From positions 62,001 through 126,000 of the forward strand of contig NZ_JARHUD010000001.1 of NCBI RefSeq assembly GCF_029222965.1: a stretch of 64,000 nt of DNA. The letters run 5' to 3'. The DNA is from Aquibaculum arenosum (GTDB lineage Bacteria; Pseudomonadota; Alphaproteobacteria; Kiloniellales; DSM-21159). Below, piece after piece: positions 27,400 through 34,855 of the stretch. The first letter of the stretch is position 1; every line of letters starts with the position of its first letter. The translations under genes and the position numbers were made by a program. The notes beneath the pieces were generated by a model. That model was not told the DNA's origin, made no database searches, and worked only from the letters and a program-made list of their open reading frames with translations.

Positions 27400-28143
27400 C
27401 TAATCAGAGCCTACGGTGGGATTGGCTCTGACCTCGCCGATGTGCCGGACAATGATGTCCAGCATGGCAGCCCGCGCTGCTCCCTCGTCACCGGCGGCGA
27501 TGGCTTCGGCCAGCCGGCGGTGGCGCGGCAAGGTGGCGCGCCATTGTCGTTCGTCGCGGGTGCCGACGGCAAAGCTGACGGCCAGCGCGCCCCAGACCGC
27601 ACCGCCAAGCGAGAGCAGCAGGGGATTGCCAGCGGCTTCGAGAACGCAGCGGTGGAACGCGAGATCGGCGCTCACCTGTGCACCGAGTGTCTGTGCCGCT
27701 TCCATGACCTCCATGGCGGCGAGAATCTTCGCCTTCTCATCTGGAGAGGCGCGCCGTGCCGCAAGCACCGCCGCCTCGCTCTCAAGCAGGCGGCGGACTT
27801 CCGCCAGATGGCGGGCGAAACGCTCATCCACCCCCAGTTCCGCGCGCCAGACCAGCAGATCGGGGTCCAGGTGGCTCCAGTCAGATTCCGGGCGCACCAA
27901 TGTCCCGAGCTTGGGCCGCGTGGTGAGCAGGCCCTTGGCCGAGAGCAGCTTGACCGCTTCGCGCAGGACTGAGCGGCTGACTGCGAACTCTTCGGCCAGG
28001 GCGCTTTCAATGGGGATCGTGGTGCCGGGCGGGTAATGCCCGGTCAGGATGCGCTGAGCGACCTTCTGGGCCACCTGAAGCGGCAGGCCGCGTCCGGGCG
28101 CCCGGCTGGTGGTGAGCACAGTGGGTAACGCAGTATCCGGCAT
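27400..28143 (-). CDS. GntR/FadR-family transcriptional regulator
   Basis: The 247-residue protein has an N-terminal GntR winged helix (LQVAQKVAQRILTGHYPPGT, then FAVSRSVLREAVKLL and GLLTTRPKLGTLV) and an all-helical FCD ligand domain with the His-containing DLAFHRCVLEAAGN. The FCD subfamily commonly senses carboxylic acids or sugar acids, fitting a TRAP transporter neighbour. ATG 28143 is chosen because the domain begins shortly after it; the open frame further upstream has no similarity. It lies 117 bp after the TRAP binding-protein gene on the same strand, with a hairpin between them, so it may be partly co-transcribed. Confidence 0.9.
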   Translation of the reverse strand: MPDTALPTVLTTSRAPGRGLPLQVAQKVAQRILTGHYPPGTTIPIESALAEEFAVSRSVLREAVKLLSAKGLLTTRPKLGTLVRPESDWSHLDPDLLVWRAELGVDERFARHLAEVRRLLESEAAVLAARRASPDEKAKILAAMEVMEAAQTLGAQVSADLAFHRCVLEAAGNPLLLSLGGAVWGALAVSFAVGTRDERQWRATLPRHRRLAEAIAAGDEGAARAAMLDIIVRHIGEVRANPTVGSD

Positions 28144-28200
28144 CCGAGGCACCGCAAATTTGTCTGATGAATTGTTAGCATGTTTCACTGCGCAAAACCA

Positions 28201-28232
28201 ATGACCCCCTCCCGGCTGCGGAAGGGGGTCAT
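28201..28232 (-). terminator. terminator after the minus-strand TRAP binding-protein gene
   Basis: On the minus strand ATGACCCCCT pairs with AGGGGGTCAT (10 bp) around a 12-nt loop, followed by TGGTTTTGCG. It begins 28 bp after the stop of the TRAP binding-protein gene. It probably limits read-through into the GntR gene. Confidence 0.65.
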
Positions 28233-28259
28233 GAAGGAGTGCGAGATAATCGCTCTGGA

Positions 28260-29318
28260 TCAGGTGTAGCGGTAGGGCCGCCCGGCCTTCTCCATGGTCT
28301 CGTTGTACTCTTTCAAGATCTCCACCACCTTGGCGCAGCGCGGGCTTTCCTCGGCGATCTCGTCCCAGAAGTTGCGCGCCTCGGCTTCCACCGTGGCCCA
28401 CTGATCGTCGGGAATGGTGGTCAGTTCCAGTTTCTCGCCATTCACACGCAGGTTGGCTTCTCCGCCCCAGTACCAGTACTGGCGATAGTAGTGCGAGTTG
28501 TCGATGCACAGCCTGTAGAGCTGCTGGAGGTGCTCCGGCAGTTCTTCCCAGCGTTCCGAGTTGACGAAGTAGGAGCCGATCCAGGCGCCGGAGATGTTGT
28601 TGGTCAGGAAATAGCTGTTCACATCGGCCCAGCCGACCGTGTAGTCCTCGGTGATGCCACACCAGGCGATGCCGTCGAGTTCACCGGTTTGCACCGCCAT
28701 TTCCGCATCTTCGAAGGGCACGTTCACCGGCACCACCCCAAAGCGCGAGAGGAAGCGTCCGGCGGTCGGGAAGGTGAAGACACGTTTGCCGCGCAGGTCG
28801 TCCAGGCTGGTGATGGGGTCCTTGCTGACGAAGTGGCAGGGGTCCCAGGAGCCCGATGACAACCAGGTCACGCCTTCGACCTCGCTGTAAGCCTCCTGCC
28901 AGATCTCCCTCAGGCCCCACTGGTCGAAGAGCACCGGCACGTCGAGGCTGTAGCGGCAGCCGAAGGGGAAGTAGCCGGCGAAGACCGAGACGTCCACCGG
29001 AGCGGCGATCGAATCGTCGTCCGACTGCACCGCGTCGATGGTGCCCCGCTGCATGGCGCGGAAGAGCTCACCGTGCGGCACGAGCTGATCGGCATAGAAG
29101 AGCTCGATCTCCATCTCTCCATTGGCAGCCTTATTGAAGGCGTCGATGGAGGGCTTGATGACGTGCTCGCCCAGGGACGAGCCGGCATAGGTTTGCAGGC
29201 GCCAGCGGATCGGGCTCTGCGCCTTGACGGCAGGCGCCGGGAAGCTCGTCGCAGCCGCGGCGACACCGGCGGTGCCGGCTGCCCCGGCCAGTTTCAGGAA
29301 GTTTCTTCTCTGATTCAT
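28260..29318 (-). CDS. TRAP transporter solute-binding protein with Tat signal
   Basis: The 352-residue protein opens MNQRRNFLKLAGAAG, a twin-arginine signal ending near residue 33 (AVKAQ). The DctP fold follows, with SLDDLRGKRVFTFPTAG as the ligand-arginine region and ELDGIAWCG later. Tat export is well known for TRAP binding proteins. It is the third gene of a minus-strand operon after the small and large permease genes (132-bp gap from the large permease), so it is the natural partner of that transporter. It shows no close resemblance to the other binding protein at 26.2 kb, so ligands probably differ. Confidence 0.9.
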   Translation of the reverse strand: MNQRRNFLKLAGAAGTAGVAAAATSFPAPAVKAQSPIRWRLQTYAGSSLGEHVIKPSIDAFNKAANGEMEIELFYADQLVPHGELFRAMQRGTIDAVQSDDDSIAAPVDVSVFAGYFPFGCRYSLDVPVLFDQWGLREIWQEAYSEVEGVTWLSSGSWDPCHFVSKDPITSLDDLRGKRVFTFPTAGRFLSRFGVVPVNVPFEDAEMAVQTGELDGIAWCGITEDYTVGWADVNSYFLTNNISGAWIGSYFVNSERWEELPEHLQQLYRLCIDNSHYYRQYWYWGGEANLRVNGEKLELTTIPDDQWATVEAEARNFWDEIAEESPRCAKVVEILKEYNETMEKAGRPYRYT

Positions 29319-29450
29319 TGCTTTGCCTCACCTGTTGTGGGGCCGACCCATTCGACCCGCCATTTGCGCTGCCGCTGCGGATGGTACGCGTGAGGGCGCA
29401 CCCACACAGGCAGCTCGCTCTGCCCGACCGGGCAGGAGCGTTCGGGAAAC

Positions 29451-30776
29451 TCAACTGCCGACATAGACATTCTGTGGCAGCCACAGGGCGATCTGCGGGA
29501 AGACCATGACCAATGTCAGGGCCAGCAGCATCACCAGCACGAAGGGCCAGATCGAGCGGTAGATGTCCGCCAGGCTCACCTCCGGCGGGGCCATGGCCCG
29601 CATGAGGAAGAGATTGTAGCCGAAGGGCGGCGTCATGTAGGCGATCTGGCAGGTGATGGTGTAGAGCACGCCGTACCAAATCAGATTGAAGCCCAAGGCG
29701 TCGACCAGCGGCACGTATAGCGGGGCCACAATCACCAGCATGGCGGTGTCGTCCAGGAAGGTGCCCATCAGCAGGAAGGAGAGCTGCATCAGGATCAGCA
29801 CCTCCCAGGGGCCCAGGCCCAGGTTCTGCAGAAAGAAGTCCTCGATCGCCCGCACCGCCCCGAGGCCGTCGAAGACCGAGCCGAAGGACAGGGCCGCCAG
29901 GATGATCCACATGAACATGCAGCTCACGCCCAGCGTCTTGCGCAGCGTCTCCCAGAGCACCGGGAAGGTCAGCCGCCCCTTGGCCAGAGCAATGACCGTG
30001 GCCGCCGTGGCGCCAAAGGCCGCGCTTTCGACCAGGCTTGTCACGCCCATCAGAAAGAGCCCGGTCATGAAGAAGAAGATCAGCAGCGGCGGGATGCCGG
30101 CGCGCAGCAGCTTCAGCTTCTCGCCGAGCGGAATCTGGCGCTCCTCCCGTGACAGGGCAGGACCCAGGTTCGGCTGCAGCCAGCAACGAATGACGATGTA
30201 GAGAATGAAGAGCGAGGCCATGAGCAGGCCAGGGAAGACACCGGCCAACCAGAGCTGGCCCACCGGCTGGCGCGCGATCATGCCGTAGAGCACCAGCACC
30301 ACGCTGGGAGGCACCAGAATGCCCAGTGTCGAGCCGGCCTGGATCACGCCGGTGACCATGATCTTGTCATAGCCCCGGCGCAGCAGTTCGGGCAGCGCAA
30401 TGGTGGCGCCGATGGCCAGGCCTGCGACGCTCAGGCCGTTCATCGCGGAAATGGCGACCATCAGCAGGATCGTGCCCACCGCCAGACCGCCGCGCAGCGG
30501 TCCGAACCAGACGTGGAACATCTGGTAGAGCTCGTCGGCGATTCCCGATTCCGACAAGATGTAGCCCATGTAGACGAAGAGCGGCAGGGTGATCAGCGGA
30601 TACCAGCGCATCAGCTTGATGCCAGACGAGAAGCCGATCTCCGAGCCGCCCTCGCCCCAAAGGAAGAAGGCGGCGACGACGGCGACAAAACCGATGGCGG
30701 CGAAAACCCGCTGCCCCGTCATCAGCATCAGCATCATCGAGGCGAACATCAGAAGGGCGATGAGTTCGTAACTCAT
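29451..30776 (-). CDS. dctM: TRAP transporter large permease (DctM)
   Basis: The 441-residue inner-membrane protein has about 12 membrane segments and DctM-family landmarks: MLMLMTGQRVFAAIG at the N-terminus, GLSVAGLAIGATIALPEL, GSTLGILVPPSVVLVLYG and MGTFLDDTAMLVI. It uses an ion gradient for high-affinity uptake with the small permease and a binding protein. Its start overlaps the end of the small permease gene by 4 bp. The substrate cannot be read from this subunit. Confidence 0.94.
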   Translation of the reverse strand: MSYELIALLMFASMMLMLMTGQRVFAAIGFVAVVAAFFLWGEGGSEIGFSSGIKLMRWYPLITLPLFVYMGYILSESGIADELYQMFHVWFGPLRGGLAVGTILLMVAISAMNGLSVAGLAIGATIALPELLRRGYDKIMVTGVIQAGSTLGILVPPSVVLVLYGMIARQPVGQLWLAGVFPGLLMASLFILYIVIRCWLQPNLGPALSREERQIPLGEKLKLLRAGIPPLLIFFFMTGLFLMGVTSLVESAAFGATAATVIALAKGRLTFPVLWETLRKTLGVSCMFMWIILAALSFGSVFDGLGAVRAIEDFFLQNLGLGPWEVLILMQLSFLLMGTFLDDTAMLVIVAPLYVPLVDALGFNLIWYGVLYTITCQIAYMTPPFGYNLFLMRAMAPPEVSLADIYRSIWPFVLVMLLALTLVMVFPQIALWLPQNVYVGS

Positions 30777-31282
30777 GAAAGGCTCTCGCCGCGCAGCTTG
30801 GCCACGTCCTTGATGAGCTCCGAGAGTGTTTGCAGGAGCATGAGGAAGACCCCGAAGGTCATGATGATCTTGATCGGAGCCATGTAGGGCCGCCAGGCGG
30901 AGAAGCTGCGTTCGTCATACTCCAGCGCGTACATCGTGCTGGAGAGGCCCCCGTAGAGCAGGAACCCGAGGTAGATCAGCAGGAAAACGATGGTGAAACA
31001 GTCGACCTGCGCTTTGCGGCGATCCGACCAGGTGCTGTAAAGCAAATCCATACGCACGTGCGCGCCCATCTGCATGGCGTAGGGCCCGCCCAGCAGGAAA
31101 TAGGCCATCAGTGCGAACTGCGCCATTTCCAGGGTCCAGAGCGGCGGGATGTCCACCGTCTTCATGATGGAGGAATAGATCAGGATGCCGACCATGACGA
31201 AGATCAACAGCATGGCGGCATAGCCGATGGCGCGATTCGCCGAATCGACCCAGCGGACGTAGGCTTTCAAAAATCCTGGCAA
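30773..31282 (-). CDS. dctQ: TRAP transporter small permease (DctQ)
   Basis: The 169-residue protein has four membrane segments. The second begins after LWTLEMAQFALMAYFLLGG, followed by the family-typical HVRMDLLY. It forms the membrane complex with DctM. It is the first gene of the minus-strand operon. The 277-bp region upstream (31283-31559) contains the operon leader and the terminator of the GT8-like gene, with no further gene visible. Confidence 0.93.
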   Translation of the reverse strand: MPGFLKAYVRWVDSANRAIGYAAMLLIFVMVGILIYSSIMKTVDIPPLWTLEMAQFALMAYFLLGGPYAMQMGAHVRMDLLYSTWSDRRKAQVDCFTIVFLLIYLGFLLYGGLSSTMYALEYDERSFSAWRPYMAPIKIIMTFGVFLMLLQTLSELIKDVAKLRGESLS

Positions 31283-31477
31283 GGTTCCCCCTCGCTTCCG
31301 TTTTCCAACCGATCTGGCATCCCGCGCTCATACGGGCGCTTCTGCCCCCAGAGTGAAGGCCGTGCGATCCCTGCCGCGCCCCGAACACTATCGGGTGCTC
31401 CAGACTCGGCTGCTCCATCTCTATACCAGATCGCGTTTCACTTGAATCATGAAGCTTGGGGTCGGCCGCAAAAACAA

Positions 31478-31505
31478 ACGCTGCCGCCCCGGGGGGCGGC
31501 AGCGT
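31478..31505 (-). terminator. Rho-independent terminator after the GT8-like gene
   Basis: On the minus strand ACGCTGCCGCCCC pairs with GGGGCGGCAGCGT (13 complementary bases, the innermost opening to form the loop), followed by TTGTTTTTG. It lies 55 bp after the GT8-like gene stop and before the TRAP operon. A textbook intrinsic terminator. Confidence 0.88.
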
Positions 31506-31559
31506 CAATGAGGAGCCGGAAGTGGGATCGAAGGGCGCGGCGCGAGGCCGAGGAAAGCC

Positions 31560-32471
31560 TTACGCCGCCTGGCGGGCGCTGCGCTCCATGACCTCGAAGG
31601 CATCGTGGCGGACGTGATTGGCAGCCATTTCGGCTCGCAGGAAGTCCTCCGTGACCGTGCCGTTGTCCAAGCACTCACGCAGCAGGCCGAAGAAGAAAGC
31701 CTCCTGCCGCGGGTCGGGATGGGGCTTGTAGCGTTGCGGGCTTGCCGGCAGGCCCAGAAGGTCGCTGCGGATGAAGCGCAGCCAGGATTTCGGCTGGACC
31801 AGCTTCAGGCGCTTGCTGGCCGGCACAAAGTCGACGGGCAGACCGGTCTTCCAGGGTTGGGTCTGGCGCTTGGTGTTGTGCAGCAGCCGCGTCTGGTCAC
31901 TCAGGCGGTCGAAGTCGTTCCAATGGTCCTCGAACAGCCCGAGGGTTTCGCGCGGCTCGAGCTTGAGGCAGATCCAGTCCATGTAGTCGCGCTCGAAGCG
32001 GAACAGCTCCTCGAAGGCCTCTTCCACCCGCCAATGGGTGAGCTTGGCACAGTCGAGCAGCATGACTGAGGAGGCCAAACAGCCGCCCAATCCCTTGGCG
32101 CCCGCGCGGGGACGGCAGAAGATGGCCTTGCCCTCCATGTCACGGTCCAGGAGCTCCCAGATGTCGCCGACGGCAAAAATATCCGGGTCGATCACCACGG
32201 CGCGCCCTTCGTAGCCCATCAGCTGCGGTGGCAGGAAGCGAAGGGGTGTGAAGGACTGCAGATCCTCCATGTGCCAGACCCGCTTGCCCCCGTCGCGCAG
32301 AAACTCCTGCCCTTCCTTGGCGGCCAGAAAGGGATGGTCCGCCGTGTCGATGATGCGCACGTCGAAGGCATCGGGATTGCGCGAGTTGCGCTTGAGCGAT
32401 TGCTGCGAGACGAGCGCGCCCAGCATCTGCTTGTGATTGGTGTGGATGAAGACGGTGGGTCTTGCAGTCAC
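31560..32471 (-). CDS. glycosyltransferase family 8-like protein
   Basis: The 303-residue protein resembles GT8-type transferases. A Rossmann-like opening (TVFIHTNHKQMLGA) leads to the DxD-like metal site VVIDPDIFAVGD near residue 95, and a later HNTKRQTQPWKTG segment resembles the C-terminal His/Lys/Trp motif of GT8. It would transfer a sugar from a nucleotide donor, but the acceptor is unknown. It has no signal peptide or membrane segment. It is a single-gene unit with its own terminator, divergent from an OmpR-type regulator across a region with phased repeats. No polysaccharide cluster is nearby. Confidence 0.65.
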   Translation of the reverse strand: MTARPTVFIHTNHKQMLGALVSQQSLKRNSRNPDAFDVRIIDTADHPFLAAKEGQEFLRDGGKRVWHMEDLQSFTPLRFLPPQLMGYEGRAVVIDPDIFAVGDIWELLDRDMEGKAIFCRPRAGAKGLGGCLASSVMLLDCAKLTHWRVEEAFEELFRFERDYMDWICLKLEPRETLGLFEDHWNDFDRLSDQTRLLHNTKRQTQPWKTGLPVDFVPASKRLKLVQPKSWLRFIRSDLLGLPASPQRYKPHPDPRQEAFFFGLLRECLDNGTVTEDFLRAEMAANHVRHDAFEVMERSARQAA

Positions 32472-32540
32472 GATCCGTGGCTCCTATCGAGCGGGCTGAG
32501 GTCGAAACGGCTGAGGCGGGTATGGCGTGCTTCGCCTGAG

Positions 32541-32589
32541 CCAAAGGTCATTCTTCTTTTGCCAAAGGCCAAGCATGTTTTACCAAAGG
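32541..32589. repeat. three CCAAAGG repeats at 21-bp spacing
   Basis: CCAAAGG occurs at 32541-32547, 32562-32568 and 32583-32589, each start exactly 21 bp apart (two helical turns). The last two copies are also preceded by TTTTN. They sit in the divergent intergenic region between the GT8-like gene and the OmpR-type regulator. Same-face spacing is what is expected for cooperative binding by a regulator such as an OmpR dimer; that reading is inference. Confidence 0.6.
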
Positions 32590-32669
32590 TGGGCCTTGGG
32601 AGTAAGGTGTCATGCTGTCGCTATTCGCAGTAAGGCGACGCGGGGTATTGGCGAGGGGGGACGCCGACG

Positions 32670-33452
32670 GTGGAGTTCATGCATAAGGGGCGCATCAACA
32701 GCTATCGCTCCGAGTGTTGGGAGAGAGGCAGTTTGACGACAGAGGGGGCGCAACAGATTACGCGGCGCCTGCTGGTGGTGGAAGACCAGGACCTTTTGGC
32801 CGAAACCATCACCACCTTCTTGCATCGAGAGGGCTTTGCGGTCGATCACGCAAACAGTCTGTCCCGGGCGCGCGAGTGTCTCGGAGGCAGGAGTTACGAT
32901 CTGGTCATCCTCGATATCACGCTGCCTGATGGGGATGGCCTCGAACTGCTCCCCTTATGCCAGCTGACCGGGGGGCCGGCGGTCATCATCGTCTCCGGCA
33001 AGGGAGACGAACACGATCGCGTGCTGGGGCTGGAACTGGGCGCCGACGATTATCTGGTCAAGCCCTTCTCCCTGCGTGAACTGGCGGCGCGGGTGCGTTG
33101 CGTGTTGCGCCGCAGCTTGCGAGAAGGCGGCGCGATTGGTCGCGCGCTGGAATTCGGACCCTATCGCCTCAACCCCGCTGATCGCAGCCTGTCGCACGCC
33201 ACGAGAGGCGAGGTGCTGCTGACCACGGCGGAGTTCGACGTGCTCCTCTGTCTCGCCAGGCATCAGGCCACGGTGGTGACGCGTGAGGTTCTGACCGAAA
33301 AAGCGCTGAATCGTCAGTGGCAGCCCTTGGATCGGTCGGTGGATCAGATCATTGTGTCTTTGCGCCGAAAGCTCGAAGAAGACGGTGAGCTGGGCGTGCG
33401 GATCGTGACCGTACGCGGACGGGGATATCTGTTGCGCGCCGGACGCTTATAG
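32670..33452 (+). CDS. OmpR-family response regulator
   Basis: The protein of up to 260 residues has a receiver domain with phosphorylatable Asp82 (LVILDITLPD, counting from the GTG at 32670) and Lys131 (YLVKPFS). It is followed by an OmpR-type winged helix (ALEFGPYRLNPADRSL, LLTTAEFDVLLCLARH, then IVTVRGRGYLL). Starts at GTG 32670, ATG 32679 or TTG 32733 are possible; the TTG gives a more usual length, while GAGGGGGG lies 9 bp before the GTG. No sensor kinase is adjacent, so it is an orphan regulator. It probably binds its own upstream region, where three phased repeats occur. Confidence 0.9.
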   Translation: MEFMHKGRINSYRSECWERGSLTTEGAQQITRRLLVVEDQDLLAETITTFLHREGFAVDHANSLSRARECLGGRSYDLVILDITLPDGDGLELLPLCQLTGGPAVIIVSGKGDEHDRVLGLELGADDYLVKPFSLRELAARVRCVLRRSLREGGAIGRALEFGPYRLNPADRSLSHATRGEVLLTTAEFDVLLCLARHQATVVTREVLTEKALNRQWQPLDRSVDQIIVSLRRKLEEDGELGVRIVTVRGRGYLLRAGRL

Positions 33453-33543
33453 GCGCTGCCCTTATGTGGTCTATGTTTGACGGCGACGCTGCGCTTGCGC
33501 TTTTGCGCTCTATTGCCTGGACGGAAACGAAGAAGGAAGCGGC

Positions 33544-34776
33544 ATGATGCACGGCAGGTGGTTCAAAGGTTTCCTGGGGGCGGCGACGCTGGCGCTTGGC
33601 GTGGGGGCGGGTCTGCTGACCGGCTCGGCCGGAACCGTGGCGGCCCAGGACCCGATCCGCATCGGCGAGTTCAACAGCTACACCGGCTTTGCCGCCTTCA
33701 CGCTGCCCTATCGCGATGGCTGGACGCTGGCGCTGGAAGAGATCAATGACGCCGGAGGTGTGCTCGGTCGGCCATTGGAGGTCATCAGCCGCGATGATGG
33801 TGCGTCGCCTGCTGATGCGGTGACCGTGGCCAATGAGCTGGTTGCGCGCGAGGGCGTGGACATTCTCTTCGGCACCTTCCTCAGCAACGTCGGCGTCGCC
33901 GTGTCGGATTTCGCCAAGCAGCGCAAGGTGCTGTTCCTCGCCGCCGAGCCCCTGACCGACACGCTCGCCTGGTCGCTGGGCAATCGCTACACCTTCCGCC
34001 TGCGCCCCGGCACCTACGTTCAGGCCGCGATGCTGGCGGAGGAAGCGGCCAAGATCGAAGACGCGGTGCGCTGGGTCACCATCGCCCCAAACTATGAGTA
34101 TGGTCAGGCGGCAGTCGCCGCCTTCAAGGAGTTGCTGAAGGAGCGCCGGCCGGACGTTGAATTCGTCGCCGAGCAGTGGCCGGGCCTGGGGCAAATCGAT
34201 GCTGGAGCTGCGGTTCAGGCGCTCGAAGCCGCTGATCCTGATGCGATTTTCAATGTGACTTTCAGCGGCGATCTCGCCCGCTTCGTGCGGGAAGGCGAGG
34301 TGCGCGGCCTCTTCGAGGACCGCACCGTGGCCTCGGTGCTCTCGGGCGAGCCGGAGTGGATCGACCCCTTGGGCGCCGAAGCCCCGGAAGGCTGGATCGT
34401 CACCGGCTACCCCTGGTACGCCATTGACACGCCCGAGCATGACCGCTTTCTGGAAGCCTATCAGGAACGCTTTGACGACTATCCACGCCTCGGCTCCGTT
34501 GTCGGCTACGCGGCGCTGCACTCGATTGCCGATGCCATGGAAGCTGCGGGCACCACCGAGGTGGAAGCGGTGATCGACGCCCTGCGCGGCTTGACCATCG
34601 AGTCGCCTGTGGGGCCGATCACCTATCGCGCAATCGATCAGCAAAGCGACATGGGCGCCTACGTCGGCCAACTGACGGTTCAGGACGGCAAGCCGCGCAT
34701 GGTCGACTGGCGCTTTGGCGCAGGCAGCGACTATCTTCCCGACGACGAAACCGTGCGGCAGCTCCGCGGCGAGTGA
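33544..34776 (+). CDS. branched-chain-type ABC transporter substrate-binding protein
   Basis: The 410-residue protein has a signal peptide ending about residue 34 (VAAQ) and a type I periplasmic binding fold (IRIGEFNSYTGFA, TLALEEINDAGGVLGRPLEV, YGQAAVAAF). It belongs to the HAAT family that takes amino acids, amides or urea-like ligands, so the ligand is not fixed by sequence. AAGGA precedes the ATG (a second ATG follows directly). It begins a four-gene operon with fused permease and two ATPases, 79 bp before the permease. Confidence 0.9.
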   Translation: MMHGRWFKGFLGAATLALGVGAGLLTGSAGTVAAQDPIRIGEFNSYTGFAAFTLPYRDGWTLALEEINDAGGVLGRPLEVISRDDGASPADAVTVANELVAREGVDILFGTFLSNVGVAVSDFAKQRKVLFLAAEPLTDTLAWSLGNRYTFRLRPGTYVQAAMLAEEAAKIEDAVRWVTIAPNYEYGQAAVAAFKELLKERRPDVEFVAEQWPGLGQIDAGAAVQALEAADPDAIFNVTFSGDLARFVREGEVRGLFEDRTVASVLSGEPEWIDPLGAEAPEGWIVTGYPWYAIDTPEHDRFLEAYQERFDDYPRLGSVVGYAALHSIADAMEAAGTTEVEAVIDALRGLTIESPVGPITYRAIDQQSDMGAYVGQLTVQDGKPRMVDWRFGAGSDYLPDDETVRQLRGE

Positions 34777-34855
34777 GCGCGCCGCGGCAGTTCGTGCCGC
34801 TTGGCATCGTCTATTGGCTGTTTCCAGGCCGCGTGAGAGGGCCGGCACCTAATCC

